NCBI GenBank assembly: GCA_020726505.1
Contig: JAHLEZ010000019.1
Span: 1,302,001-1,366,000 of the forward strand
Direction: 5' to 3'
Length of the DNA stretch: 64,000 nucleotides
From: Leptodontidium sp. MPI-SDFR-AT-0119
Taxonomy: Eukaryota; Ascomycota; Leotiomycetes; Helotiales; Leptodontidiaceae
The position numbers and the translations under genes were made by a program. Positions 44,828 to 57,023 of the stretch are shown here, piece after piece. Under the pieces are notes generated by a model, which searched no databases, had not been told where the DNA came from, and was given only the letters and a program-made list of their open reading frames with translations. Every line of letters starts with the position of its first letter. Within the stretch, counting starts at the first letter, position 1.

Positions 44828-47759
44828 AATATGTAGAGGCTGTCCCCGTTTATAAAGATAGTGTACTTATTAAACGTAATAGTTTTAGTAAGGAGTAATA
44901 CTTATATTGGCTTCGTTAAAAAACCGGCCTTAGTAATCTTATTTTACTCTCTTGCTAAGAAGTCCTTATCTCCTAGAATTAACGTGTCGTCTGTTTATAT
45001 TCTTACGACTCTAAAGTTATAACTTTCTTTAGTATTAATTAGTAAGTATAAGTTATACGTTAACGTCTCTATTTATAAGTTCTTTATATAATATTTATAG
45101 TATATATTAAATTAATAGTTTCTGGACTTAAGTATATTATATAATAATAATATTACTATAAATATTATATTAAGAGGGAAATCTCTTACGATCTCTTTTA
45201 ATAGTTATATAAAAATGTCTTAGAGAAGCCTTGTTTTTGCCTAGACGTAAGCTTAAGTAATGTCCTTAATAGCTAGATGGGATTCGGACTAGTTTTGGAG
45301 GCGATTCAAGTACTTGACGGCAGCGACTAAGAAAATAAGTAACCGTTAGTTAGACCGTTAAATTATTAGAGACTAAGTCAATATTTCTCTCTTCCCTTTG
45401 TCGTTAAAGCATTAAATTACTAGTCTTGACTTCTCATATAGAGTTGACGTCTCCTTGCCTTTGACTTCGTCTACTATTCTTGACTTAAAGATGCGGTGGC
45501 CTCTTACTCTAAGGTTGTCTTTATAGATAGGCATAAAAACACTCTTTTTAATAAATACTTTATATTCTGTCTTTTAGGATTACTAGAATAGTAGTCTAAG
45601 CGCTATAATCTTTCTTTTAGCGCAAAGTTTAATAAATAACTGTTAGTCCCTTGTCTCCTTCTTAATTAAAAACACTTTAATATTATAATTGTTATTAATA
45701 GTTAATAAATCTAAAAAGTGTTTCGTGAATAGAATTTAAATAGCGATTCGAGGTAGATTTAGTACTGTTTTAATAGCGTTTCTGACTAGGGATTTTAGAT
45801 ATTACTTATAAATATCCTTTAGTAAGTTTTCTTTTTATTATTTAACGCCAAAAATATCTGTCTTAAAGAGACAAATTGTAGTCGATTAGAACGTACGTAT
45901 TCTCTTATTTCCTATGTCGATCTTATATAATTCTCCCTTAATACTTAAGAAATTATAAGGTCTTGTCTATCCTTTACCTTCTTAGTACATTAGAACTTAA
46001 TTATTGAGGTGGAGACTGTAAATATAAGTGATTCCGGGGCCGTTTCGTGTAACTAACGCATCACTGACTTTACGTGTAATATAGATTTTCCGTACCTTCT
46101 TTATAGCTTTCTTAATCGTAGCCGCATGTTACTCGACTAACGGATTTGGGGGATCTAGCTCCGTTATTCTAAGGTATGCCCTAAAACAAGTAATATAAGG
46201 ATCAGCCTATTAGGACTAACTGTATCGTTCACTACTTTTACTGCCATTTATAGTCGGTCTTCGTCGCTTAACTTAAAGTACTCTTCAGAGATAATTTCGT
46301 AAGCACGGCGTAATAAGCGGTAATATCGCTCAACTTTACTAATTAAATAATATGCCTTAATAAGTACTAGCTTAGGAGTACTACCTATAAATCTGAGTAT
46401 ACTCTGAAACTCCTTAGAATTGAAATTAGTACTATAGTCGTACACGACGAAATCTGGAGGTCTTAAGTAAGTGTCAATCTATATTGACTTAAATACGTTA
46501 AAAGTAGCTCGAGCCATAGCGGAACTAGGGGCCTTTTAGAGTAGTTTCGCCGTACTAAAACCTGTTACTTTATTTATTATGTGGAGGGTATATCGTTCTC
46601 TAAATATTGCGATGTTTACGTAGACTATATAATTAAAGTCGACGTCGTCTTATAGCTTGAAACGGAACTTATGTAGAGCGTCTGCATACCTTTGGTAATA
46701 CTCACATATTTCCTTGACCCTCAGTATGATTTCCGAATTATGCTCATGGCTAGCTTGATTTAACAGGTGCTGAAGACGTCTTATTGAAGGGTGTCCGAAA
46801 CGCCTATAAAGCCGACGTATTTCTTATTTAGTTAGGTGGTATACATTAATCGTTCTAGTAGAAGTGTCTAGTAATTGACGATATTAATCCAAAAGTAGCT
46901 ATAAATACTTATACTTCCGTATAATTAAGTGCTTCTTGTCGCCCTAAATCAAGACGTTACACAAGTTATTATACTGCGTATTTAGCGCATTTAGTTGTTA
47001 TAAATAAACTAGAAATAGGATATCTACGTCCACGATTTAGAAGTCCATTTCTTTAGCCGGAGTATTAACTGTGGCAACCCCTAGAGACAGTCACGAACCG
47101 GCACTAAATATAATCCGGCTTTAGCCCGCCTAACTAGTGTCAAACTTGATATCTTGAATTCGCTGTAATGCCCGTAGCTAGTTAATCCCTCCTGTGTTTT
47201 TATTAAATGCCCTTATATTAATTAATAAACCTTAGAAGAATCTGTCTGTTTATTGCGTTATATAGGCCTCGCTCGGAGTAAGTCTTTTGATTTTGATTTC
47301 TAGGATGTAAGTAGCTTTTCTCTCCTTAAGTTGCCTTATAACTTCTTGTATATTATATTATGCCTCACTTATTATAAATATAGTCGTGAAGTTTGCGGTG
47401 TTATTATTATTATTGTTATTAGAACTCTTTAAAGAATCGTTAATATTTATTGAAGTGTCTGAATCCGCATCTTAGTGACTTTTTAAATAGTGTCCGGATA
47501 TAGTCTAGTTCTAGTCCGAATTGGGGTCAATCCCCTTAATATAAACTAAGTAACTCCTGAAGGTCTTATTTGTGGCTTTTACTCCTTCGGCCTTACGCGC
47601 CGCGAAGTATTATGCCTTAGACGTTGCCTGCTTTTCGTTTAAGTAACGACTACTATAGTAATTTATTTTCTTGTAGATAATATAACTTGTGTAGCTTAAT
47701 ATAAGCTGGAATTTGTCTCCACGTTTATTTCTACTTGAAAATTTTATCTTATAGTCAGA
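44828..47759 (-). pseudogene. Copia-3 RT start, integrase and protease, RIP-degraded
   Basis: TDDTLILGDKDFLAREKSEI and AGFLTKPI (about 44890-45000) continue the RT beyond Copia-4. At 46248-46445 the frame is open for 65 codons and carries FNSKEFQSILRFIGST and KVERYYRLLRRAYEIISEE, the second and third catalytic blocks of the integrase; E of V-E-R-Y is the expected acidic residue. Further right (46450-47100) the pre-integrase and protease follow. The frame is cut at 47759 by Copia-5 after the target site TCAGA. Confidence 0.85.
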
Positions 47760-47924
47760 TGTCGAGCACTGTAGGGAGGAGCTTTAGGTAGTTTAAAAGT
47801 CTTGAATTGTAAAGTAAAGGGGTAACTCCCTAGCCATACGGGAGCTCCAGAGATTTAGTTATATAAGCAGCTTTTAGTTAGTTCTAGCGACTACTGTAGG
47901 CCCTGGTAGTCCTAGTGTACGACA
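47760..47924 (-). repeat. Copia-5 3' LTR
   Basis: Differs from 55012-55176 by a handful of transitions (for example GGTAGTCCTAGTGTAC here against GGTGGTCCTAGTGCAC). Confidence 0.94.
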
Positions 47925-48030
47925 CACCCCTTTCGCTTAAACGATAATAGGAGTAGTAAGCGAACGTAAATAATACCTAATAATAGCTTAAACGACAATA
48001 GTAGTAACTAAGTAATATAAAAGACAAATA
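47925..48030 (-). other. Copia-5 polypurine tract and spacer
   Basis: The minus strand reads AAAGGGGTG at 47925-47933 beside the LTR, then about 100 bases without coding. Confidence 0.6.
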
Positions 48031-49020
48031 TCGCTAAGATGTCGACGCTAAAGGTAGTAGTATATATACTTAAGTAAGTCCTTTTAAACGTTTTTTCCTT
48101 TTTACACAACTTCCACGCAAAATTAGTAAATATAGCTAAGAAGTCTCGTGCCGGCCGCGCCGCCCTCGCCGCTAACGCCGCCGCTGTTCGCGTAGTAAGA
48201 AAGTGTGTAAGTATTAAGTTCCCTTCCTTTTTAGTCGTTAATTTAAGAGTTATAATATTGTTTTGAGGCTGCGGAAGCCTTAAATCGAGAGTTAAATATA
48301 TACTAATGTCAGTTTTATAGGCCGCCCGCCGCCCTTTTACGCTATTACTACCCCTACTACTACAATAACTACTACTAACCCCTTAGCGTCTCGCCGTGGC
48401 TAGGGCTACTCGTGTTATCCCCTACTCTTACTATATTCGTAGTAGTATATAAGGAGAGTTAGGCGAACTATACTGCGACGAGGCGTCGTTAGTGTAGTGT
48501 TTTTGTTATTATAAAAACAATAAGACTAGCTACGCCCCCGTCCCCCGCCACGCCGCGGCCCTCTTCGCCGGCTACTTAATAGCTAAAGCTTTCTTAAAGA
48601 GTTCTCGCGTATATATTTATAGCGGTCACGAGGTATTATAGTAACTTAAGTTAACTCTGACTTATAGCGCCTCACCGCCCGTCGAGCCGCTATTAAAGCT
48701 GCGTTAAAGGAGGAAGAAGAGGAAAATAAGTTAGTCGTTAGTTCTCTTACTTATAAGTTCTCCCTTATTAATTTAAGACAACGTTTAACCCTATTATAGT
48801 TACTTCTCGTAGAGAGTCTACTGTGCCCCCCCCCTCGCCCTGTTCTTGGCGTTAGGGCTGCCTCTGGCTTTGTTAGTGTTAGTACTAGTGCTACTACTAG
48901 TGTTAATAAACTGTCGGTCGCCGCCGTCGTAGTGCGCTCTGCCGCTTACGCCTTTATTCTCGCGGAGGTTTACGTACTAGCTAAAGCCGCTCGGCAGTTA
49001 GTAAACCTCTTACTCCCTCC
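48031..49020 (+). pseudogene. Antisense Cys-motif gene of Copia-5 (RIP-degraded, GC-rich exons)
   Basis: An ATG at 48040-48042 is followed by broken frames. NIAKKSRAGRAALAANAAAV at about 48130-48190 is an Ala/Arg-rich legible exon. An intron-like gap begins GTGTAAGT near 48206 and ends at TTTTATAG near 48320. The cysteine motif lies at 48423-48533 as C-x2-C-x13-C-x7-C-x2-C-x7-C. Cys survives at 48474 and 48498, and Tyr stands at 48423, 48432, 48507 and 48531, followed by APVP. As in Copia-4, the second Cys is followed by Ile-Arg. GC-rich blocks (48160-48190, 48535-48570, 48825-48850) survive because they hold little CpA/TpG. Role unknown. Confidence 0.55.
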
Positions 49021-49035
49021 CTTGTAAGTAAAAGG

Positions 49036-49230
49036 GGCTTTATAACCCGTAAGTCGTAGCTTAGGAACGTTGCCCTAGTGTTTTATCTATTTACGGGTGT
49101 ATTAGAGCGGCTTTATAACCTAGAAGTAGTAGCTTAAGAACGTGTCCCTTATATTATCGTCTTTCTTGCACGTCAGAGTGGCTTTATAACCCCGAAGTGG
49201 CAGCTTAAGAACGTGTCCCTTAAATATAAA
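49036..49230. repeat. Three tandem copies of a ~72-bp unit
   Basis: Units begin GGCTTTATAACC-like at 49036, 49109 and 49180, each with a shared core ending TAGCTTAAGAACGTGTCCC (the first copy is more divergent). They lie between the antisense gene and the end of RNase H, so they may belong to the 3' region of both transcripts. Confidence 0.8.
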
Positions 49231-49339
49231 TAACTTCTACTTTCTATTTCGTAGTTTCTTTATTATTATAACTATAATCTAAATATAATATATAAAAATA
49301 AAAGAGTGTAATTATGCCGTAACACGTAGCTTAAGTGAG

Positions 49340-50000
49340 CTCTTCGACAGTCGCTCGAGCGTCTTAAAGGTTTAATAGTACTATAAACGTCTTAAACTTT
49401 TGTTGAGGTAAGTTTTTCGTTAAGCCGTCTATTAATATATCGTTTATTAAGAGATACGTCACTTAAAAACTCCCTTTCTTATACTCCTGTCGTAGCTATA
49501 TGTTTTATATGTCGATGTGCTGTAATTTAGTTAAGATATATTAGTTCTCTTTAACTATTAAGCGAATCGTTTATTTATTGTCGTAGAATATATTCTATAG
49601 AGCTCTTATATTAAATATTAATTCCTTAAAGAAGCGCTAGAGCGCTATAACCTCCTTTATTATACGTTTTAATACGAGTAACTCTACCTCCGTCGTTAAA
49701 GTAGTCACAGTATTTTGTCTTAAGGCTTTCTAAACGATTATACCCCCGAATAATATAATAATAAATCTTTAAGAAGAACGCCGTATAAGCTCGTCGTCGG
49801 CGAATAAGGCGTCCGAGGCTATAATTAAATGAGTCTCCTTGTCTTCGTAATAATAGACAATAACTAAGAATCGCGAGCTAAACAAGTATTTAATAGTCTA
49901 ATTTACTACTTTTAAGTACTTGTCGCTCGGGTTTGTTAAGAAGTGTGATAACTGAGACGTAACGAAAGCGACGTCTAACCGTAATATAATAACTATATAA
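49340..50000 (-). pseudogene. Copia-5 RNase H, RIP-degraded
   Basis: At about 49620-49740 the minus strand reads GGIIV-KALRQNTVTTLTTEV, then ELLVLKRIIKEVIALQRFFK and ELIFNI. These are the G-x-I-x-W-K, T-S-T-T-E-A-E-L-L-A-L and F-F-x-E-L blocks of Copia RNase H. The order mirrors Copia-1 (17040-17250). Non-coding repeats follow on the left. Confidence 0.9.
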
Positions 50001-51850
50001 AGGACTAACTTAACTTTCTCTTAGTACTCTTTAATTTATTTTAAAGTAGCGGTTCCGGTGTATTTAATAAGGTCGTAATATAGTAGAGGCGTGCTCGGGC
50101 ACTTCCTGTTTACTAAACTAAACTTTTGTGTGACTTTCTTAATATACGTGTCTTATAGTAACGATACTAACTTCTTATCTCGGTCTCTAACTACTCTTAC
50201 TCCTAAGAATTACTCCACGTCTCCTATTACTATAAGTTCGTAGGCTAAGTGTAACTTATTAATAATTTATTGTCCTTCTTTAGCTTTTAAGGCGTAATAT
50301 AAAACTTAAATATCGTCGACGTAAAACACTATAAAGACTGTTTTCGTCTTATTTGTGAATATATAAGGCTCTTTAGCTAGTGGGGTAAGTTAGAGCTTAC
50401 TAAGCGTCATAGCGAAGTCTTTATACTATAGCGCAAGGGAGTCTCTTAGACTATACAAGGCTTAGTCGATCTCCACTATTATACTTAGTCTTTTCCAGCC
50501 GTTTAGTAAGTAGCACGACACTAAGGCACTCTTCTCGTCTCTCTTAGCGTTCACAAAGGTATTGACTACGTTAAATTACTTAACTTCCAAGTCGAACTAG
50601 GCCGTTAATGTTATAACTACCTTAAAAGAGCGTGCAGCGAGCGTTATAGCGTAGGTTAAAAGAATCGTTAAGTCGTCTTATATATCTCCTCGTACTATAA
50701 TACGCGATTAGTAACGCGTTAATTGTCTTACTAAATTTACTTTATATATAAAGACTTATTTTAAAAGAATTAGTGATATTATTGCGTCTTCCTTAGGAAT
50801 TATTCTCTAGTAGTTTCGAGCTTCTAAGTTAAAGATCTCTCTCTTTATATCTACTTTAAATTACGCACCTTAAGTGTGGCTATTTAGCTCTACTTAGTTC
50901 TTTGGAGCTTTCGAAAGCTTCCCCTAATATAAGATTTGTAAATTAGAGCCGACTATAAAGTCAACTCTTACTCTGACACTTACAATAGCCGCTATTATTA
51001 CTACGTGCACTATTATAGTGTCGTCGCCGTTTGCCCGCGTCAGAGTTTTATTATAAAATATGCTAGTGAACTCTCTTAACCGCGAGTAGCTGTCTTATCG
51101 TAAAGGCACTATAAGTAAGTAATGTCCTCTCGCTACGAGTTTGTCGTATTCTCTTTATACCTCTTGTGTTACGTAGATATAATCACGTTCTTATCTTCGT
51201 CGCTATTGTCGGCTCTCTTTAGTTAATATAATAATATCGCCCGACCTAGTCGCTATAAGAGGAGCTTCTAATTGCTTAAGGACTTATTACTTTAGGTCTT
51301 GTGGCCTTTAACTTAGTAATACGACTTGAGGGTATATTCGTTAGCGCGCCACTTCTATACTTAAGTCTATTAAATCACTACGTAAAGTGTTCCTCTTAAA
51401 CTAAATTTCGATTATATAATCTTTAGTAAGTCTTAGAACGCCTCGACTCAACCTCTTATAAAGAGTTAGAGCTTTATTATTACTCTCGATACTGTCGTCG
51501 TAAAGAGCTAATTCGTTACTTACCCCTGAGTTTTGACTCTCGTAGGGGACTAACGCCTCTTTTATAGCCTTTAGACTTAGCTCGTATAATACTAGCGCCC
51601 CCTTCGTTACTCCTAAGTTAGTCGGAATATCTAGAAAGTCAATTTCTATTGGCGACTATGCTTTTATTAGTATTAGCTTAGAAGCCGAAGGAGGTAGTAT
51701 TAATATATCTTTTATCTTTATATCTTTAATAGTAGTATTTAGCGCGGCTAGTCGTTTGTTCGTAACGTTCTTTATAATGTTACTTATATTAAACCTTACG
51801 TCTAAAGTGACGTCGTCTTTTTCTATTATAATAATAAGCTCTTTTAAAGT
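50001..51850 (-). pseudogene. Copia-5 reverse transcriptase and linker, RIP-degraded
   Basis: Placed between a clear RNase H and the integrase. Around 50290-50330 GTCGACGTAAAACA on the minus strand gives the region of the F-Y-V-D-D box (VFYVDDI-like). Left of it the frame resembles the L-G-I-R-V-V-R-D-R block near 50130-50190. RIP is milder here than in Copia-4. Palm motifs were read by eye only. Confidence 0.75.
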
Positions 51851-54800
51851 AAAAGTAATTTAACTAACTAACTTCTCCTTTTCTAGAGAATAAAACTTCG
51901 TTTTATTAAAGCGAACGTTACGTGTAATAACGACACAGCGTAGCTAGGGCACCCAGATCTTATATAAGTTAAAAGTAATATAACTAACTAAGTATCCGAC
52001 GTGCGCCCTAAGGTTAACTTTAAAGCTTCTTTTGTCTCTCTCGGCCTCTTTATCGCTTTTTACTAAATATATACGCGCCTTATACGCGTACTCCCCACTT
52101 TAATCTAGTCTCAGGTCTATCGAGAGCTTCTTTATAATTAGTGGGTTATACTACCGAAAGTAGCCCCGAAACCACTCTTAAAGTACTTAGTTTAGACTCT
52201 TTATTTTCTGTCGTGTGAGGGGGCTCTTATTATATAGCTAGATCGCCGCGTAATACACTTTAAGATATAAGTTTAGTAGTAAATTCGCTTAAACACGTAT
52301 TTTTATTAATTTAGTAATAATTTCTTACCCTACGCGCTTTAAGCCGCTTACTAATTCTTTAGTATACGCCGGGGGGTTCTTTATTTTTATTCCTTCTTTT
52401 ATAGTCTAACTTTAATATCGCGTCGCTCTAGTAATCGCTATTATAGACGTGTCGTTATTGTGCCGGATTACGCAAATCGATAGTCTGTATTAACGTTTAA
52501 CTTATTATTCGAAGTTCTATAGTATTAATATGACGTAATTTAACGACTTACTTAGGATAGTCTAGTTAAATAGTTTCTTACTATACTCGTCCTTAATTAC
52601 GAGTAATTATTTCGTTCTATTAAAGCCTAAAAGGAAGTTAAATAAGTCTTAAAGGACTTTATAAAACGGCTTAATTACTTTGTTTTTAAACTCCCGTCGC
52701 GATGTGACGTTCCCGGCGTACGTGATAGCGTAGTTCTTATATTACGTCTTAGAGACTCTGTCGAATTGAACCCCTTTACTTACTTAAAGAAGTACTTAGA
52801 GTGCCTCTTCCCTAAAATAGCCTATTCTTAAGTGTTAAAGTTGTGGCGTTATAGCGCGAGGGCTTAGTAGCTCTCTACTTAATTAAAAAGTATATCTTAA
52901 GTTATAACGAAAAGTTAAGTATATTATTATAAGAGAGCGTCTTAGAGTCATTAGGTTATAAGTACGACAGAAGTAATTAAGAGGCTTATATTTAAAGAAA
53001 GTTAAGTTATATTTCTACTCTAACTGTCGCACTATTACGCTCTCTTAGACTTCCTTAAACCTTAAAGTCTTGTCTTTCTTAGAGTATTACACTCTAATGT
53101 CGGCTAGTAGTGCCTTAGAGATTATATTAACGTTAAAACTAATCACGACTGCGACGTTACTTAGCGTTAAGTCCCGAGTATTTAGGCCGTCTTTATTATA
53201 TAACACGTTCTTAAAAAGTCGCTTCCCTTAACTAATGACTAAAAAGCGCTGCGTTCTTGCCTTTATATAGTCGTCGCTTAAAGACTTCACGAAGGTGCCT
53301 AGAATTAGCTTCTTCTTATTATTAATAAGATATTATATACTATAATTATTAACTAGTATACTCTCTAATAGTACGTGTAAACTATTAACGAAGTTTACGG
53401 CGTATATTCCTATCGCTTTATCTATATCTAAGAGCTTCAGGTCGATCGTAGTAATATTAACATTTCCAGGGTATTTACTCTTCGCAAGTGCTAGTACTGT
53501 CGCGGACGACGAGATACTGTCGTCTTTGTCTTTTCTCTTCTTCTTTTAAACGATAGTTTTAGTGATTTAAGTAACTAAGAGTTTTTCTTAACTTTCTTTA
53601 GCGATTTCTTTTTATAAAGTCGCGAATTCGGGCGTATTAAGAGTCTCGTGGATCTTCTTAATTTCGTCATTGTTTAGGCGGCTCTTTAACTTGTTTACGT
53701 AACCGCCGTTATAAGTGTACTTAACTCTTTAATACTTAATCCCGTCGTTCTAATAAGTATTTTTATAAGGGCACTTCCTATTACTATAGTTTAATTGTAA
53801 TAAGCTCCTTAGTCCTAAACTAGAGCGTCTCTTAGAGCCTCTAAAGTTATTGTCTAGAACGTCAGATTAGTTACCGAGAAACACATATAACTTGTTAGGC
53901 GTCTTTTTATTCCCATGTCCTGTCTTGTAATGTTCCTCTAATATAGCTCCGAATACGAGGCCGTACTCTTTAAGCGTTATATAGTATTATTGACTAAGGG
54001 TATTATCTCTTGTCACGTTAGTAAAAGCTTATGCGGCTTATGTTTTAAGTAGACTAATACTATAGAGAGAAAGTCTCTAATGTCTAGGACGCCCTTAATC
54101 TTAGATATATTATACGCTTTAGTAAGATAATATTACTTTTGCCACATCTTATACCACGCCTAAGGGTCTATCTTTCCTCTTCTTCTTATGCCTGACGTGT
54201 TTACGAGTGCCTCTTAATAGTCTGAGATAATTAATGAGAGTATAGAGGCGTTTAAGGGAGCGAGGTCTTGTTTAATTAATTTAATTAACGCTTATAGGCC
54301 AGTTTAGCCTTTTAACTTGTTGTCGTTAATGGCGTTAGTAAGAATCGAGCTACTAACGGTGTTATTAACTTAGTTAAAGAGGTACTAATACCTAGTGTTA
54401 AGTATCGTCTATTAAGCGAGCTTATTCTAGAACTCTTTAATACAGGCTTCCTAAACTTCCTTAACGTTACTAAAAGACGCCTCCTTTAGTTTAATAGCCG
54501 CCTGTGGCTTTATAAGGGTCTTCTTCTCTTCCTTTATAAACGACTCTTACTTCTAGTATATTTTTCGCTTAGCGTCGCTTATTTACGCTATTTATTATAT
54601 AAAGCGCTAGTTTGTCTTGTTTTGTATATATTTGTTAATGTTAGGAGCCCTTAGTCGTGTCTCTAAGAAGTTCTCGGCGTCTTTGCCGTCTAAGTTAACA
54701 AAATCGTAAATGCCCCTAAGCTTAGTATAGTACTAGAAACGCGTCTATTACTATAGCTACTGTTTTCACTGGCTTAAGAGAGCGTCGTCTTTGTCGATAA

Positions 54801-55011
54801 ATTCGTCTTAAGAGGAGGACATATTAATACTGTCGCTTTAGAGGAGTTGTTAGTCAGTTAAGGGGAACTTTTAAAGAGGTGTTACTTTTAAAGAGTTTTC
54901 TAAGTAATAATATAAGTGTCTCTTAATACTTACTTGCGCTTCCTTCTCGACCTATAGTACTATCTAGTACGTATTTAGTAGCTCGTAAAACGAGGCAGTA
55001 TGGCTCTTAAC
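51851..55011 (-). pseudogene. Copia-5 integrase, protease and gag, RIP-degraded
   Basis: The integrase C-terminus lies at about 51920-52200, collinear with Copia-4 (41480-41720). The DDE core and pre-integrase are expected at 52400-53300, and gag at 53400-54900, which reads with many acidic and Ser/Asp residues on the minus strand. I did not secure individual catalytic residues. The leader between gag and the LTR is about 100-150 bases. Confidence 0.65.
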
Positions 55012-55176
55012 TGTCGAGTACTGTAAGGAGGAGCTTCAGGTAATTTAAAAGTCTTGAATTATAAAGTAAAGGGGTAGCTCCCTAGCTATACAGGAGCTCC
55101 AGAGATCTAGTTACATAAGCAGCTTTTGGTTGGTTCTAGCGACCACTGTAGGCCCTGGTGGTCCTAGTGCACGACA
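55012..55176 (-). repeat. Copia-5 5' LTR
   Basis: 165 bp, TG to CA, followed by TCAGA (55177-55181). Confidence 0.94.
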
Positions 55177-55181
55177 TCAGA

Positions 55182-57023
55182 GTAATAAGCCGCCTTATCT
55201 GCGATATAAGATCGGTGGCAATTTGTATATAATTCGGAGTACTTACTTACTCTCGATCCCGAGTTATGAGTTACTTTAACACTGACGGCGGAGCGAAGAC
55301 TATTTATTAACGTAAGGAAGGTAAGGGGTGCCTAAAACAAGGCTATCTTAAAGAGGGGGTTCCCTAATACTCCCTGTATAAGCTTATCGCGGAGTGTCTT
55401 ATTGTTCCGTATATTATTATCTTTTAGGCCAAACTAAATACTCTGTAATTCCTTGGCGAAGTTCTTTAATTAAGTTAACACTAGTTTTCCCGTTTAATAA
55501 GGCTCCTCTTGAAATAACGAGAAAGTCAGACTAAACCACCGGCTAAAGAACTTATTAGCTCTCTCCTCTGTCTTAAAGTATTCGCGAGTCGTCTTAATAA
55601 GCTTATTAAATAAATACCCCTTATTCTAGAAGTATTAGTAATAGTACGAACTAGCCCTGTTTCGTAGTATTAACGAAAAGGCTCGATTCCAGACCTTAAT
55701 CTTAATTAATACTCTCTGACACAAGTTAGCGAAGATGTGGAGCTTCTTATCTAAGTAGTCCTTGTCTCCGCTGTATTAAAGCTCCTTAGTGTACATCTTA
55801 GTAAGGTTTACTAACGATTTTGCTTAGTCTGGGGTTAATAAATTTATAACATATTATAATAGCCGAATTAGTTCCGTATATAGTCTAGTAGTCTTAAGAA
55901 CCTTAAATAGTAGTAATAACTCGTCTCGTAAGTGTATTACTGGCGTTAGTGTGGGATTTAGTAACGCGTAGTTATTTAATCTCCACGAGTAGAGATTACT
56001 TAGGGGATCCCTCTTAAAAGTAAATAAGAACTCCTTCTTTAAGACTATAAGTAAGGGGGTTATATTATATAAATCCTCGACCTTATCTCCTTTAATAAGG
56101 GAAATCTTAAGTAATCTTAATAGTTAAATCGTCTCTATAAGCTTTACTCTTAACCCTTTTAAAGGAGTGTTTTCTTTTACAAAATAAATAACCACCTTTA
56201 ATTAGTATTATAGAGACATTAGGGTTTAATTTTGTTAAAGTGTTATTAAGAACGGCGGTGGTAGTCGAGAGAGTGATTCCCGGATGTGATTTAGTACTAA
56301 TTTGGGGTAGTTCCGAATTTATATCTCTATTTAGTCCTCTAGCCACAAATTTTCTTTAGCTTGTACTACCTTTACTAAAGCCTTTATTGTCCTCGTCCCC
56401 CTTTATTATTATATAAACACACTAAAGGCTCGTAAGTCGTCCTTAAGGTATATACGTTCCGTAACCTTAATTAATTTAAATTCCTTTGCCGTCTAACCCT
56501 TAAAATACTCCTAAAAGTCCTAGAAAAGGAACTCTCCCTTAATATAGCCGTTATAAAAGGACTCACGGAACTTCCGCGAGTATACCGTCGTATCTCTTAT
56601 AAAAGTTAGACTAAGATTTAGCGTTTCTCCTAGTGTAGTCGTGTTATTAAATATTTCTAGAGTTAACTTTAGCTCCGGTATACGGTCTAAAGTATCCGCT
56701 ATTATGCCAGATACGATTCGTAAGTAATCTAGTAGATTTCTAAATAGGTTTCTTAAAGGTCTAAAGTTCTGGATTTAAGGATATTAAATTAATAGTCTTC
56801 GTAAAGTAACTGTCGTGTTGTAATAGCTCTTCTCTAACGTGTAATCGTCTTAATCGAGTCTCAAGAGAGAAGTTGCCTTCCTTTTATAATCTAGAAAAAG
56901 TAAAATGCCCTTTAAGGAAAATATAATAAAGTAATCCTTAAGTTAAAGCCTAGAATCCGCTTTATAGCCTAAGACCTTTTTTGTTTATAATAAAGTTAAT
57001 AATATAAGCTTGCTACTAATTAG
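55182..57023 (-). pseudogene. Copia-3 gag and leader, RIP-degraded
   Basis: Final part of Copia-3, between the Copia-5 insertion and the 5' LTR. The position fits gag. Frames of 30-60 codons are legible on the minus strand but none carries a motif I recognise. Next to the LTR the minus strand reads CTAATTAGTAGCAAGC, compatible with a damaged T-G-G-T-A-G-C primer-binding site. Confidence 0.55.

Larger units (their letters stand above)
47760..55176 (-). mobile_element. Copia-5: full-length Ty1/Copia element, nested in Copia-3
   Basis: 165-bp LTRs at 47760-47924 and 55012-55176 have TG/CA ends and a perfect 5-bp duplication TCAGA at 47755-47759 and 55177-55181. GGGGTG abuts the left LTR. A minus-strand polyprotein of the same clade as Copia-1 and Copia-4 fills 49340-54900; 1.4 kb between RNase H and 3' LTR hold a plus-strand region. 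Confidence 0.93.

Noticed and set aside
56107..56346. 79-codon minus-strand frame
   Set aside because: It falls in Copia-3 gag and may be a surviving gag segment, but no motif supports a separate gene.
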